Of a DNA stretch of 64,000 nt, positions 63,535 to 64,000 are shown piece after piece. This DNA is from MPNP01 sp026709725 (GTDB lineage: Bacteria; Pseudomonadota; Alphaproteobacteria; Rhodobacterales; Rhodobacteraceae): contig OZ241384.1 in the NCBI GenBank assembly GCA_965200805.1, positions 2,666,001-2,730,000 of the forward strand, read 5' to 3'. The notes under the pieces were generated by a model. The model saw nothing but the letters and a program-made list of their open reading frames with translations, was not told the origin of the DNA and did no database searches. The first letter of the stretch is position 1. Each line of letters opens with the position of its first letter. The translations under genes were made by a program, and so were the position numbers.

Positions 63535-64000
63535 TCAGTTCTTTGTCCGCTGGTAGGGGGAGCCCGGGCAATAGTTCGTGGAATCGGTGCGCCACTTCAG
63601 GGCTGATGTGGCGTAGGATTCCGTTTCCCCCTGGGCGATGCCGCCCCGAACGATCCAGCTCTGTGTGGTACAGGTACAGCTACGTCCATTTCTGATCTGA
63701 TAGACGACACCTTGATTTTGGGAAAGCAAACCGGGTCGTTCGCAGTCATCGCGGTCAACAATAGCGTACCGTGCACTGTGCTTCCCAAACTCGATCTCAA
63801 AGCCGCTGACACGGATCAGGGAAACTTCAATTATGGAATAGTATTGACCCGTAGCTCCAGCTCCTCGACTCCCGTCAATCAGGTTATCGGCCCAGCATAA
63901 ATTGGGTAAATACACTTCTGTGCCAGACCCGGAGGTTGTCCCGGTGATGACATTGCCGGGCAATTCCGAAAGTGCGCTTCCCGGGGCCAGCCAGACCTGG
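63535..64000 (-). CDS. C-terminal part of an unknown protein cut by the window edge
   Basis: The minus-strand frame is open from the right edge, beginning QVWLAPGSALSELPGNVI, and ends at the stop at 63535. About 154 residues are visible, rich in Gly, Ser, Thr and with scattered Cys (NLCWADNLIDGS, DDCERPG, RSCTCTTQSW, TNYCPGSP). This composition suggests a secreted or surface protein such as a pseudopilin tail. No family recognised. Confidence 0.5.
   Translation of the reverse strand, partial: QVWLAPGSALSELPGNVITGTTSGSGTEVYLPNLCWADNLIDGSRGAGATGQYYSIIEVSLIRVSGFEIEFGKHSARYAIVDRDDCERPGLLSQNQGVVYQIRNGRSCTCTTQSWIVRGGIAQGETESYATSALKWRTDSTNYCPGSPYQRTKN

Overview
The window looks like an alphaproteobacterial chromosome of fairly high GC. 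The reasons are a ccmA-B-C-D-G cluster close to acnA, an IclR-controlled beta-hydroxyaspartate cycle operon, TRAP transport genes, a sufT-sufA pair, and lon followed by tRNA-Val and tRNA-Asp. I cannot place it to genus. Most of the window is compact, with operons joined by 4-base ATGA overlaps. Two stretches of decayed defence genes interrupt it (4.2-12.4 kb and 47.6-49.9 kb), and a gene-poor GC-rich tract lies near the right end (61.9-63.5 kb).

Layout. 1-4.2 kb (minus): pyrE (cut by the window edge), pyrC and the cytochrome c maturation genes ccmG, D, C, B, A. 4.2-8.6 kb: a graveyard of defence genes (HsdR and HsdS fragments, a TIR gene, a Fic gene) around one intact PD-(D/E)xK-like nuclease. 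Part of it has been inserted into a small periplasmic-protein gene between matching 7-bp repeats. 8.7-11.4 kb: acnA, then a broken EcoRI-type adenine methyltransferase. 12.5-19.3 kb (minus): bhcR-bhcA-bhcB-bhcC-bhcD plus an FMN-dependent 2-hydroxyacid oxidase/dehydrogenase. 19.4-31.0 kb (plus): aceE-aceF-lpd-maeB, then a TRAP transporter. 31.3-39.6 kb: a DMT exporter, a lipid A-type acyltransferase, infC/thrS, an alpha/beta hydrolase and an iron-type ABC permease. 40.5-47.6 kb: tRNA-Thr, yciB, tpiA, sufA, sufT, tgt, lon and tRNA-Val(CAC). 47.6-49.9 kb: amidase, Dcm and AIPR-like remnants beside an intact vsr. 49.9-52.9 kb: tRNA-Val(TAC), tRNA-Asp, DUF2182, DUF1326 and an AcuI-like reductase. 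53.0-61.9 kb: a seven-gene ureide operon. 62-64 kb: an 18-bp tandem repeat, GC-rich sequence without genes, and one gene that runs off the edge.

How the genes work together. The bhc genes turn two glyoxylate into one oxaloacetate. The adjacent malic enzyme and pyruvate dehydrogenase could carry the C4 product on to pyruvate and acetyl-CoA. The 2-hydroxyacid oxidase and the 2-oxoacid-type TRAP transporter could bring in substrate. The ureide operon reads as a complete allantoate-to-oxalate route: AllC makes ureidoglycine, PucG moves its amino group to glyoxylate giving oxalurate and glycine, AllF/G/H split oxalurate into oxamate and carbamoyl phosphate, carbamate kinase makes ATP, and a gamma-glutamyltransferase-like HpxW hydrolyses oxamate. 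Both modules share glyoxylate and glycine. Family assignments rest on motifs recognised by eye; the pathway links are inference.
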